Of a DNA stretch of 64,000 bases, positions 42,877-51,464 are shown piece by piece. A program made the translations under genes and the position numbers. Position 1 is the first letter of the stretch; every line of letters starts with the position of its first letter. The notes under the pieces were generated by a model. That model was given only the letters and a program-made list of their open reading frames with translations. It did not search any database and was not told where the DNA came from. The DNA comes from an uncultured Eubacteriales bacterium (GTDB lineage: Bacteria > Bacillota > Clostridia > Oscillospirales > CAG-272), in assembly GCA_934394585.1 (NCBI GenBank), contig CAKRQU010000005.1:16507-80506 (forward strand), in the 5' to 3' direction.

Positions 42877-44220
42877 TTACAGTCCGAGTATTCTCGAAGC
42901 GAATGCGAAATAAAGCGAAAGCGATATCGCATCCACGAGAGTGGTTATCAGCGGGCTTGCCATTACCGCGGGATCAAATTTCAGTTTTTTTGCGAGGAGG
43001 GGCAAAAGACATCCCACCACTTTCGCCACGCAAACCGTAAAGAAAAGCGTGAGCGCCACCGTGAGCGATACAGCTACGGTTTCTCTGTCGACAAACTTGA
43101 CTTTCAGAAAAACAACGGGAGCGAGCGTAGCGGCGCAAAGAAGCGAAACGCGGAATTCCTTCCAGAATACGCGCAAAGCGTCTTTCGGCGAGATTTCTCC
43201 CATGGAAAGACCGCGTATCACGCTTACGGAAGCCTGAGAACCCGCATTTCCGCCCGTATCCATCAGCATGGGGATAAATGCCGTGAGCGCGACGCATGCG
43301 GCAAGCGCGTTTTCAAACGAGCTTATTATGCGTGACGTGACCGTGGCGGAAATCATGAGAAGCAAAAGCCACGGTATGCGTTTTTTCCATATTTCGAAAA
43401 CGCTTGTTTTTATATACGGCTTTTCGGAAGGCGAAATAGCAGCCATTATTTCCATGTCCTCTGCCGCTTCCTCCTGCATAACGCCTATGGCATCATCGAA
43501 AGTGACTATGCCGACGAGGCGCATTTCCGTATCGACCACGGGAAGCGCAAGCAGTCCGTATTTGCGTATGGTTTCGGCTGCTTTTTCCTTATCATCGTGC
43601 GTGAAAACGGATATCACATGCTGCTCCATTATGTCCTCTATCTTTGTATCGGGAGAGGAAAGCAGCATTTTCTTTACCGTTACAATGCCGACAAGACGCC
43701 TGTTTTCCGTCACATAGCAGGTATATACCGTTTCTTTGTCCACGCCTTCGCTTCTTATTCTGTCAAAAGCCTCGGAAACGGTGTAGTTTCTTTTCAGGCT
43801 GACGTATTCGGGAGTCATTATGCTTCCCGCGCTGTCATCGGGATAAAGAAGCATTTCGTTTATCATGCGCCGCATATCGGGAGAAGCGTTTTTCAGTATT
43901 TTCGCCACCACCGTAGCGGGCATTTCGGATATAATATCCACGGTATCGTCCACATAAAGCTCGTTTACCGTGTCGCGCAGCTCTTTATCCGAGAAAATCT
44001 CGATGAGCTTGCGCTGTTTTTCGCTGTCCAGTTCCACAAAAACCTCCGCCGCCTTTTCTTTCGGCAGCAGACGGTAAACCAGCGCCGTATCGCGCATGGA
44101 AAGCTCGCCGAGCGCCTCCGCTATATCAACGGAGTTTATTTCACTCAGCATGGCGGCGAGCGCGCGGATATCTTTTTCCTCGCACAGCCGTGTTATTTTT
44201 TCACAAATATTTTCTTCCAT
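42877..44220 (-). CDS. mgtE: Magnesium transporter MgtE
   Basis: MgtE is a Mg2+-gated divalent cation channel. The 447 residues show the N-terminal acidic superhelical domain (about 1-130), two CBS domains (about 135-255, with 'YPDDSAGSIMTPEYVSL' at the junction) and five membrane helices in the last 170 residues with the pore motif DTGGNAGSQASVSVIRG. It is the first gene of a four-gene minus-strand unit. A leader of roughly 240 bases with hairpins lies upstream, so control by a Mg2+-responsive RNA is plausible. GGAGGG precedes the ATG. Confidence 0.95.
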   Translation of the reverse strand: MEENICEKITRLCEEKDIRALAAMLSEINSVDIAEALGELSMRDTALVYRLLPKEKAAEVFVELDSEKQRKLIEIFSDKELRDTVNELYVDDTVDIISEMPATVVAKILKNASPDMRRMINEMLLYPDDSAGSIMTPEYVSLKRNYTVSEAFDRIRSEGVDKETVYTCYVTENRRLVGIVTVKKMLLSSPDTKIEDIMEQHVISVFTHDDKEKAAETIRKYGLLALPVVDTEMRLVGIVTFDDAIGVMQEEAAEDMEIMAAISPSEKPYIKTSVFEIWKKRIPWLLLLMISATVTSRIISSFENALAACVALTAFIPMLMDTGGNAGSQASVSVIRGLSMGEISPKDALRVFWKEFRVSLLCAATLAPVVFLKVKFVDRETVAVSLTVALTLFFTVCVAKVVGCLLPLLAKKLKFDPAVMASPLITTLVDAISLSLYFAFASRILGL

Positions 44221-44470
44221 TTCGGTCGCCCTCCTCTGAAAAATTTACGGGCAAAACAAAAAATCGCAAATCGCCTTGCCCCGGTATTTCGGGAAGAAAG
44301 CAGCTTTGCGGGAAAAAATATACTTATTTCGCTTATTTTTGGCAAAAAGTCAGAAGCGGATATGGAATCCGCCTGCGGCATAAGAATATTTTTCCTTTAA
44401 AGAGCTACTTCGTCCGCCTACGGTATCCACAAAATTTCACCTCTGCTTTTTCTTTTTGAAATCTGCTATA
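44221..44470 (-). promoter_or_regulatory. Long structured leader of the mgtE operon, candidate riboswitch
   Basis: The transcript would begin near 44464, giving about 240 untranslated bases. On the minus strand it contains a GGCGGAT/ATCCGCC-type hairpin (44355-44375 region), the near-repeat pair GTAGGCGGAC and GCAGGCGGAT, a CCCG/CGGG stem, and a final stem GGGCAA with TTTGCCC followed by GTAAATTTTT just before the ribosome binding site. That last element may be a terminator. Clostridial mgtE genes often carry an M-box, but I could not match the M-box consensus, so the class is open. Confidence 0.5.
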
Positions 44471-44499
44471 AGTTTACTATTATTTCCGCGCGTTGTCAA
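44471..44499 (-). promoter_or_regulatory. Promoter of the mgtE operon
   Basis: On the minus strand TTGACA (44499-44494), 17 bp, TAAACT (44476-44471). Confidence 0.82.
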
Positions 44500-44589
44500 T
44501 ACTTTTAAGAATTTTTGATAAAATATTGATTATATAAATAAAACGTGATAAAATATATGCGGCAAAAGAATTTGTTTAAGGAGGATATT

Positions 44590-45765
44590 ATGACAAAACG
44601 TGTATTTCTCATAGTTCTCGACAGCTTCGGAATAGGCAAGGCACCCGATGCCGCAAAGTTCGGAGATGAAGGAAGCGATACTCTGCGCTCGGTGATTTCG
44701 CAGGACGGCTTTGCCGCACCGAATCTTCAGAAGCTCGGATTTTTCAATATAAACGATACCGCGCAGGGCGGCGAATACGCATGCGCGATAAAAGCCCCGA
44801 TCGGCGCCTATGCCGCCATGTGCGAGGCTTCCGCCGGCAAAGATACAACTATAGGTCACTGGGAGATGGCGGGCATATACAGTCCTTCCCCGCTTCCGAC
44901 ATATCCTCACGGTTTTCCGGATGATATTCTGAAAGCTTTCTCGGAAGCCACAGGCAGAGGCGTGCTCTGCAACAAGCCGTATTCGGGAACAGAGGTTATA
45001 AAAGATTACGGTGCGGAGCATCTGAAAACAGGCGCACTGATAGTATATACCTCGGCGGACAGCGTTTTCCAGATAGCCGCGCATGAAAGCATAGTTCCTC
45101 CGGAGCAGCTCTATGAATATTGCCGCGCGGCAAGAAAAATACTCGTCGGCAAAAACTGCGTCGGTCGCGTGATAGCGCGTCCTTTTACGGGAGAATATCC
45201 TTACGAACGCACGAGCCGCAGGCGCGATTTTTCCGCGGAGCCGCCGGCAAATACAATACTCGATATACTCTCGCAAAACGGATACGAAACGCGCTGCATA
45301 GGTAAAATAGGCGATATATTTGCCGGACGCGGCGCGACGAGCGACGTTCACACCGTATCAAACGAGGACGGCATGGATAAAACGGCAGAGGCGGTGCGCG
45401 ACGATTTTCGCGGGCTTTGCTTTGTAAATCTCGTGGAATTCGATATGACTTACGGTCACAGACGCAATCCGCGCGGATATGCCGATGCCGTGATGGCTTT
45501 CGACCGCAGACTCGGCGAAATCATGCCGATGCTGTGCGACGATGATGTGCTGATGATAACGGCGGATCACGGCTGCGACCCGTGCTACGGCGGAACAGAC
45601 CATACACGCGAGCGCACGCCGCTTGTGATTTACGGCAAAGGCTTTTCCCCTGTAAATCTCGGCACGCGTAACACATTTGCCGATATCGCCGCCACTATCG
45701 CCGATATGCTCGGCGTGGATTACGGGCTTTACGGCAGCAGCATGCTCGGGGAAATCTCAAAATAA
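44590..45765 (+). CDS. deoB: Phosphopentomutase
   Basis: DeoB interconverts ribose 1- and 5-phosphate in nucleoside salvage. The 391 residues belong to the alkaline-phosphatase superfamily: LIVLDSFGIGKAPDA at the N-terminus with metal Asp, the phospho-acceptor Thr in KDTTIGHWEMAG, and ITADHGCDP near the C-terminus. The ATG at 44590 was chosen because AAGGAGG lies seven bases ahead; an in-frame ATG at 44545 has no ribosome site. A link with the nucleoside importer at the window start is metabolic only. It is followed by the DMT gene. Confidence 0.95.
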   Translation: MTKRVFLIVLDSFGIGKAPDAAKFGDEGSDTLRSVISQDGFAAPNLQKLGFFNINDTAQGGEYACAIKAPIGAYAAMCEASAGKDTTIGHWEMAGIYSPSPLPTYPHGFPDDILKAFSEATGRGVLCNKPYSGTEVIKDYGAEHLKTGALIVYTSADSVFQIAAHESIVPPEQLYEYCRAARKILVGKNCVGRVIARPFTGEYPYERTSRRRDFSAEPPANTILDILSQNGYETRCIGKIGDIFAGRGATSDVHTVSNEDGMDKTAEAVRDDFRGLCFVNLVEFDMTYGHRRNPRGYADAVMAFDRRLGEIMPMLCDDDVLMITADHGCDPCYGGTDHTRERTPLVIYGKGFSPVNLGTRNTFADIAATIADMLGVDYGLYGSSMLGEISK

Positions 45766-45800
45766 AGCAATTTCTTTTTTCAAAAAGGTTCTGAAAACAA

Positions 45801-46724
45801 ATGAAATCAAAAAAACTTTACGGAAATATCGTGCTGCTGATAACCGCGCTTTTCTGGGGCAGTTCGTTTATCGCGCAGGAAGTGGCTATGCGCCATATAG
45901 GCGCTTTCACTTTTCAGACGGCGCGAAATATAGTCGGCTGTGCCGTGCTTCTGCCGATAATTCTTATTCTCGATAAAAGAAAAAAGCGCGAGCCCGATTA
46001 TATCCCGCCGACCCGCGCGGATAAAAAGCTTTTCATCCGCGCCGCGCTCGTATGCGGTCTTCTCCTCTGCGCGGCGGCAAATCTGCAGCAGATCGGAATA
46101 GCAAACGGCACATCCGGCGGAAAAGCCGGCTTTATCACTGCTTTTTATATGCTTCTCGTGCCGATATTCAGCCTTATGTCGGGTAAAAAGGTCAGCCCCA
46201 TGGTTTTCCCGTGCGTATTGCTTGCGCTCGGCGGTCTTTATATGCTGTGCATGAAAGGCGAAAGCGGCGTGGCGCTCTGTGATCTGCTCGTGTTCGCGTG
46301 CTCGTTTTTCTTTGCCGTGCGCATCATGGCTACAGCGAAATATGCGCAGAAAGTCGATAATATCAAGCTCGCCTGCGCGCAGTTCATGATATGCGGTGCG
46401 GTTTCCGCCGTTCCCGCCGTAATATTCGAATCGCTCAGCCTGAAATCGCTGGCAGCCGCCATGCCTTCCATACTTTACGCAGGAGTATTTTCCAGCGGTA
46501 TAGCATATACTTTTGAAATCGTCGGGCAAAAATACACCGATCCCACGGTGGCTTCCATGCTGATGAGCCTGGAATCCGTTTTTGCCGTCATCACGGGAAT
46601 GGCATTGCTGCACGATATGCCCACGCCGGACGAATGGATAGGCAGCGCCATGATGTTTGCCGCCGTGATAATAGTACAGCTTCCTCTGCATAAAATTTTC
46701 AAAAAGAAAGAAAAGCGTACATAA
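45801..46724 (+). CDS. EamA/DMT-superfamily transporter
   Basis: This is a 307-residue membrane protein with ten expected helices in two EamA repeats. The first helix contains the family motif ALFWGSSFIAQEVA and the second repeat ends in 'GSAMMFAAVIIVQLPL'. Members export amino acids or metabolites; the substrate cannot be read from sequence. The gene lies 35 bases behind deoB and may share its promoter. The C-terminus is a basic KKKEKRT tail, facing the cytoplasm. Confidence 0.88.
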   Translation: MKSKKLYGNIVLLITALFWGSSFIAQEVAMRHIGAFTFQTARNIVGCAVLLPIILILDKRKKREPDYIPPTRADKKLFIRAALVCGLLLCAAANLQQIGIANGTSGGKAGFITAFYMLLVPIFSLMSGKKVSPMVFPCVLLALGGLYMLCMKGESGVALCDLLVFACSFFFAVRIMATAKYAQKVDNIKLACAQFMICGAVSAVPAVIFESLSLKSLAAAMPSILYAGVFSSGIAYTFEIVGQKYTDPTVASMLMSLESVFAVITGMALLHDMPTPDEWIGSAMMFAAVIIVQLPLHKIFKKKEKRT

Positions 46725-46805
46725 AAACACATTTCCGAAAGCCTCGTTTTTTTGTTATATTTTTCATTTTACGGGAAAAGATAATGAAAAAAGGAGGTTT
46801 TTCTT

Positions 46806-47420
46806 ATGAAAAAACAAGCAATTCGTTTTATATCACTCGTTTTTGTATTTATATTGGCATTCGGGATGTCTTCTCTTTCCGCCGCTTTTGAAACCGTGGA
46901 AAAGGCGACCTTCTCCGGCAGGGGCAGTGTTTCGTTTCCCGCGGAAAGCGCATCGGTAAGCTTTTGCATAGAGGCGGGCGCAAGAAAAGAATCCGAGGCA
47001 CGCGAAAAAAGCGAGAGCATAATAGCGGCTGTCCGCTCGGTTTACAGCGGGATCTCGGAGGAATCGTACTGTTTTCACGAGGATGCCGAGGCAAAGCGCT
47101 TTTTTGTTTCGCGCTGCTTTTCGCTTGTGATTGAAAATGCCGCCGATGCCGCCGATATCATAAATGCGCTGGCGCAAAAGGGCGTGACATCGATAAACGG
47201 CGTATATTATTTTTCGAAAAATCAGAGCGAGTATGAAAAAGAAGCTCTGCGGCTGGCGATAGATGATGCAAATTCCAAAGCCGCAACACTCGGACTTGCG
47301 CTCGTACCGACCGAAATAAACGATTACGGATGCTACCGCGCTTTCGGTGCGGAAACCGGCGCGGCAAACGGCTATATAACGCTGGAATGCAATATTTCGG
47401 CGACATACACGCGAAAATAA
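46806..47420 (+). CDS. Exported SIMPL-domain (DUF541) protein
   Basis: This is a 204-residue protein with a signal peptide: MKKQAIRF, a hydrophobic core, and cleavage probably after the SLSAA near residue 26. The mature part is a SIMPL domain with 'GRGSVSFPAESASVSFCIE', the helix EKSESIIAAVRSV, and the C-terminal helix 'ALRLAIDDANSKAATLGLAL'. SIMPL proteins are envelope proteins of uncertain role. AAAGGAGGTT precedes the ATG by nine bases. It is alone between the DMT gene and the pheST leader. Confidence 0.87.
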   Translation: MKKQAIRFISLVFVFILAFGMSSLSAAFETVEKATFSGRGSVSFPAESASVSFCIEAGARKESEAREKSESIIAAVRSVYSGISEESYCFHEDAEAKRFFVSRCFSLVIENAADAADIINALAQKGVTSINGVYYFSKNQSEYEKEALRLAIDDANSKAATLGLALVPTEINDYGCYRAFGAETGAANGYITLECNISATYTRK

Positions 47421-47452
47421 CGGCAAATATCAAAAAATATCGCCTTTACCCC

Positions 47453-47481
47453 TTGCAAATCGCGAAAATATGTGTTATTAT
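47453..47481 (+). promoter_or_regulatory. Promoter of the pheST T-box leader
   Basis: TTGCAA (47453-47458), 17 bp, TATTAT (47476-47481). Confidence 0.7.
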
Positions 47482-47489
47482 ATTAGCAA

Positions 47490-47740
47490 TATAAGTAAAA
47501 TGCTGTGAAAAAGCGGCTTTTGTTCCGATGCATACGTTAAAGAGAGTTTCGTCACCGGCTGAAAACGAAACCTATGCGGACAAATTTGCCTTTCGCTTTG
47601 GAGCTTCTGCCGTGAAACAAAGTAGCGGCGGACGTTGCGTCTGCGTTACGGACGGCAGAGCGCCCGCGTTTTTTGCGCGGGAATACGGGTGGTACCGCGG
47701 AATTTTTATCCGTCCCTTTTCGGGACGGATTTTTTATTTG
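47490..47740 (+). promoter_or_regulatory. T-box riboswitch leader of pheST
   Basis: The conserved T-box sequence GGGTGGTACCGCGG is at 47687-47700, and AGAGAG, typical of the 5' part of Stem I, at 47541-47546. The leader ends with the terminator ATCCGTCCC (47708-47716) / GGGACGGAT (47722-47730) plus T6. Uncharged tRNA-Phe would pair at the TGG bulge and favour the antiterminator. I could not place the Phe specifier codon with certainty. Confidence 0.93.
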
Positions 47741-47787
47741 CGGCATATTTTACATATTTGAAAACAAAAATATCGGAGGAACTCAAA

Positions 47788-48801
47788 ATGAAAAAACTGC
47801 TTGAAGAAATCAGAAAAAAAGCAGAAGGCGAACTTGATTCCGGTGTGGACGCGGAAAGCATACGCATCAAATATCTCGGTAAGAAAGGCGAGCTTACTGC
47901 TGTACTCCGCCAGATGGGTTCGCTTTCCGCCGAGGAACGCCCCGTAATAGGCGGACTCGCAAACGAGGTACGCACATATATCGAGGCGCGCATAGCAAAA
48001 AGAGCCGAAGAACTGAAAAGCGCGGCTATCCGCGCAAAGCTTGCTTCCGAAAAGCTGGATGTCACCGTTCCGGGTACGCCCTGCGCCGATTTCGGTCGCC
48101 GTCATCCTCTCGCGCAGACGGAAGAGCTGATGCGCGATGTATTCACGGGAATGGGCTTTACCATAGCGGAAGGTCCCGAAGTGGAATACGATTACTACAA
48201 TTTCGAGGCGCTCAATCTGCCGAAAAACCATCCGGCGCGCGACACGCAGGATACATTCTATATCACGGACAATATACTTCTCCGCTCTCAGACGTCGCCC
48301 GTACAGGTGCGTGCCATGGAGCAGAGCAAGCCGCCGATACGCATTATATCTCCCGGCAGAGTTTATCGCGCAGATCCCGCCGATGCCACGCACTCGCCCA
48401 TATTCCATCAGATGGAGGGACTGGTCGTAGATAAAGGCATCACCATGGGCGATCTGAAAGCCACGCTTGAGCTTTTCGCGCAGAAGATGTTCGGACCGGA
48501 AACCAAAATACGTTTCCGCCCGCATCACTTCCCCTTCACGGAGCCGTCTGCCGAGGTTGATGTTTCGTGCTTCGTATGCGGAGGCGAGGGCTGCCGCGTA
48601 TGCAAAGGCGAAGGCTGGATAGAAATTCTCGGCGCGGGAATGGTTCATCCATTCGTGCTTTCAAACTGCGGTATAGATCCCGAGGTTTATTCGGGCTTTG
48701 CATTCGGCATGGGCATCGAGAGAATAACAATGTGCCGCTACGGCATGGATGATCTCCGTCTGCTCTATGACAACGATATACGCTTCCTCAGCCAGTTCTG
48801 A
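47788..48801 (+). CDS. pheS: Phenylalanyl-tRNA synthetase alpha subunit
   Basis: PheS is the catalytic subunit of the alpha2-beta2 enzyme. The 337 residues have an N-terminal coiled-coil (about 1-90), class II motif 2 around 'PIRIISPGRVYRAD', and motif 3 FAFGMGIERITMC near the C-terminus. A Cys-rich insert (FVCGGEGCRVCKGEGW) is typical of bacterial PheS. The ATG at 47788 follows CGGAGGA by seven bases; a longer reading upstream runs through the T-box and is not real. It is followed at 21 bases by pheT. Control by the leader T-box is expected. Confidence 0.97.
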   Translation: MKKLLEEIRKKAEGELDSGVDAESIRIKYLGKKGELTAVLRQMGSLSAEERPVIGGLANEVRTYIEARIAKRAEELKSAAIRAKLASEKLDVTVPGTPCADFGRRHPLAQTEELMRDVFTGMGFTIAEGPEVEYDYYNFEALNLPKNHPARDTQDTFYITDNILLRSQTSPVQVRAMEQSKPPIRIISPGRVYRADPADATHSPIFHQMEGLVVDKGITMGDLKATLELFAQKMFGPETKIRFRPHHFPFTEPSAEVDVSCFVCGGEGCRVCKGEGWIEILGAGMVHPFVLSNCGIDPEVYSGFAFGMGIERITMCRYGMDDLRLLYDNDIRFLSQF

Positions 48802-48822
48802 GAGAAAGGTGGGTAAAAAGAT

Positions 48823-51273
48823 ATGATTTTATCAATGAAATGGCTTTCCGATTTTGTGGATTGCTCTGATCTGGATATAAAAAAATATTGCGACAGAATG
48901 ACTGACACAGGCTCCAAAGTGGAGGGCTGGGAAAATCTCGGCGCAGAAATAGAAAACGTGCGCGTGGGTCTTATCACGAAAATAGAACAGCATCCCGACG
49001 CAGAGCGCCTTGTTATCTGTCAGGTGGATATAGGCGGGCGCAACCTTCAGATAGTTACAGCCGCAAAAAACGTTTTCGAGGGCGCTCTCGTGCCCGTAGC
49101 CGTATCTCCCGAGGGAGAAAAGACGGTAGCCAAGCTCGCGCACGGCGTGGAAATAAAGACAGGTAAGCTCCGCGGAGTGGTTTCCGAGGGTATGTTCTGC
49201 TCCATAGAGGAGCTGGGACTCACATCGCACGATATGCCCTTTGCCGCGACCGACGGAATACTCATTCTCAATAATGAGGATCTCGATGGCAGAAAATGCG
49301 CTCCCGGTGACGATATACGCGATGTGCTCGGCATGACGGATACCGCAGTGGAATTCGAAATAACGCCGAACCGCCCCGATTGCCTTTCCGTAATAGGTCT
49401 GGCGAGAGAAAGCGCGGCAAGCTTTGACCGCCATCTCATATTGAATACGCCGAAAGTGACGGAATCGGGCGACGATATAAAGAATTATCTCGATGTATCC
49501 GTTTCCGATACGGAAAAATGCCTGCGTTACAGCGCCCGCGTGATAAAGAATGTAAAAATAGCTCCCTCCCCCCTGTGGCTGAGAATGCGTCTGCGCGCGA
49601 GCGGCGTCCGCCCGATAAACAATATCGTCGATATCACAAATTATGTGATGCTCGAATACGGTCAGCCCATGCATGCTTTCGATTATTCCTGCCTCACAGG
49701 CAAAAAAATAGAAGTGCGCACCGCGGGTAATAAAGAAGAATTCATCACGCTCGACAATGCAAAGCATGAATTGAGCTCCGATATGCTCGTAATCGCGGAC
49801 AGCGTGCGCCCCGTAGCCATAGCAGGCGTAATGGGCGGCGCAAACAGCGAAATCGAAGAAACTACAAAAACCGTGGTTTTCGAATCCGCCGCTTTTCTCG
49901 GCAGCTCCGTTCGCATAACGGCAAAGAAGCTTAATATGCGTACAGAAAGCTCTGCACGCTTTGAAAAAGGGCTCGACTGCGAGCAGACCGTGACCGCGCT
50001 GGAACGCGCCTGCGAGCTTGTAAACCTGCTCGGCGCGGGCGAAGTAGTGAACGGAATGATAGATGTTTACCCGCACAAAAAAGAAGTTGCCACGGTAAAA
50101 TTCGAGCCTGAAAGAATGAACCGTTTCCTCGGTATCGATATTACGAGAGAAGAAATGGTAAAAATACTCGAAAAGCTCGATTTCAAAGTGGACGGCGATG
50201 TCATCACTGTTCCCTCCTATCGCGACGACGTGCGCATGATGAACGACGTGGCTGAGGAAATAGTACGTATTTACGGCTACAATGAAATAGAATCCGGCAC
50301 AATGACCGTGCCGATGCTTGTAGGCGGACTTACAGCCGAGCAGAAATTCAAAAAGGATCTGCATAATCTGCTCTGCGGTTTCGGTCTTTGGGAAATATGG
50401 ACATATTCCTTCATGTCGGCAAAGCTTTATGACAAAATCGGACTGGCAGCCGACGACCCGCGCAGAAAATCCGTGGAAATAATGAATCCTTTCGGCGAGG
50501 ATACGAAAACCATGCGCACACTGGCTCTGCCCTCCATGCTTTCCGTGCTTGAGTTGAACTGCAAAAACAAAAGCGCCGAGAGCGTGGCTTTCTATGAGCT
50601 GGCAAAGGTATTTATCCCGCGTGAAGGCGTCGTAACAAATATTCACGGGCTGGAAGGCGTGCTTCCCGACGAACGCATGAAAATAAGCGTAGGTCTTTAC
50701 AATTCCGGCGATTTCTATAAAATAAAAGGCGTATGTGAAGGCATTCTCAGATTTGCCGGCATAGAAAATGCCACCTACAAGGCAAATGCAAACGAGCCTG
50801 CTTTCCATCCCGGCAGATGTGCGGATATATATGCTTCCGACGGAACACTCCTCGGTACATTCGGCGAGCTTCACCCCGTCATTGCAAAGGAAAATTACGG
50901 ATTTGACGCGCCTGTAATGCTCGCGGAACTTGATTTCGCCGAAATATACAGCCACGCAAAGAAATCCTATAAATATCGCCCGATACCGAAATTCCCCGCT
51001 ACGACAAGAGATTTCTCTTTTGTATGCGATGAGGATATCGAAGTCGGCGTGATAGAGGATGTAATGCGTTCGAGCGGCGTAAAGCTGATAGAAGATATAA
51101 AGCTTTTCGACGTATACAAGGGCGCACAGCTTCCCGCAGGCAAAAAGAGCGTTTCCTTCTCCGTATCGCTCCGCGCTCCCGACCGTACACTCACGGTAGA
51201 TGAAGCCGACAAAGCCGCAAAGAAAATTCTCGGTGCCATAGAGCAGAAACTCGGCATCACAATAAGACAATAA
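48823..51273 (+). CDS. pheT: Phenylalanyl-tRNA synthetase beta subunit
   Basis: PheT is the structural and editing subunit. The 816 residues begin MILSMKWLSDFVDC, followed by the tRNA-binding OB domain (about 40-150, 'HPDAERLVICQVDIGG'), the B3/B4 editing region (PINNIVDITNYVMLEYGQPMH), the B5 domain and the C-terminal anticodon-binding FDX-ACB domain (KFPATTRDFSFVCDEDI). Length and domain order are normal. The ATG at 48823 is preceded by AAAGGTGGG. It ends at a strong terminator. Confidence 0.97.
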   Translation: MILSMKWLSDFVDCSDLDIKKYCDRMTDTGSKVEGWENLGAEIENVRVGLITKIEQHPDAERLVICQVDIGGRNLQIVTAAKNVFEGALVPVAVSPEGEKTVAKLAHGVEIKTGKLRGVVSEGMFCSIEELGLTSHDMPFAATDGILILNNEDLDGRKCAPGDDIRDVLGMTDTAVEFEITPNRPDCLSVIGLARESAASFDRHLILNTPKVTESGDDIKNYLDVSVSDTEKCLRYSARVIKNVKIAPSPLWLRMRLRASGVRPINNIVDITNYVMLEYGQPMHAFDYSCLTGKKIEVRTAGNKEEFITLDNAKHELSSDMLVIADSVRPVAIAGVMGGANSEIEETTKTVVFESAAFLGSSVRITAKKLNMRTESSARFEKGLDCEQTVTALERACELVNLLGAGEVVNGMIDVYPHKKEVATVKFEPERMNRFLGIDITREEMVKILEKLDFKVDGDVITVPSYRDDVRMMNDVAEEIVRIYGYNEIESGTMTVPMLVGGLTAEQKFKKDLHNLLCGFGLWEIWTYSFMSAKLYDKIGLAADDPRRKSVEIMNPFGEDTKTMRTLALPSMLSVLELNCKNKSAESVAFYELAKVFIPREGVVTNIHGLEGVLPDERMKISVGLYNSGDFYKIKGVCEGILRFAGIENATYKANANEPAFHPGRCADIYASDGTLLGTFGELHPVIAKENYGFDAPVMLAELDFAEIYSHAKKSYKYRPIPKFPATTRDFSFVCDEDIEVGVIEDVMRSSGVKLIEDIKLFDVYKGAQLPAGKKSVSFSVSLRAPDRTLTVDEADKAAKKILGAIEQKLGITIRQ

Positions 51274-51277
51274 ACTT

Positions 51278-51311
51278 TAAAAGGCGGCTTTTTCAGCCGC
51301 CTTTTTCCATG
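51278..51311 (+). terminator. Terminator of pheST
   Basis: AAAAGGCGGCT (51279-51289) pairs with AGCCGCCTTTT (51295-51305) and T follows. Confidence 0.9.
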
Positions 51312-51388
51312 TTTGTAAAAAGCATGATTCTGAAAAAACAGGATATTTTCTTTTCGGGAAACTTTTTTCGGAATTTTCCGTTTTTATG

Positions 51389-51417
51389 TTGACAAATCGT
51401 TTCACACATGGTATCAT
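51389..51417 (+). promoter_or_regulatory. Promoter of the ABC-DUF1854-darA operon
   Basis: TTGACA (51389-51394), 17 bp, TATCAT (51412-51417). An in-frame ATG at 51408 lies inside this promoter and so cannot be the translation start. Confidence 0.82.
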
Positions 51418-51464
51418 ACAGAAAATTTATTAAAAACGGGAAAGAAAAACGAGAGGAAAAAGTT

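Noticed and set aside
44221..44464. M-box (ykoK) riboswitch before mgtE
   Set aside because: The conserved M-box blocks could not be found by eye, so only an unclassified leader is reported.
47635..47787. Extended N-terminus of PheS
   Set aside because: The extension translates the T-box and its terminator; the ATG at 47788 gives the normal protein.
48832..51270. 812-codon open frame antisense to pheT
   Set aside because: pheT is complete and conserved on the other strand, and the antisense translation shows no domain; its openness follows from codon bias.
51408..51464. Upstream start for the ABC exporter
   Set aside because: The ATG at 51408 lies between the -35 and -10 boxes of the promoter; the ATG at 51465 has a ribosome site.
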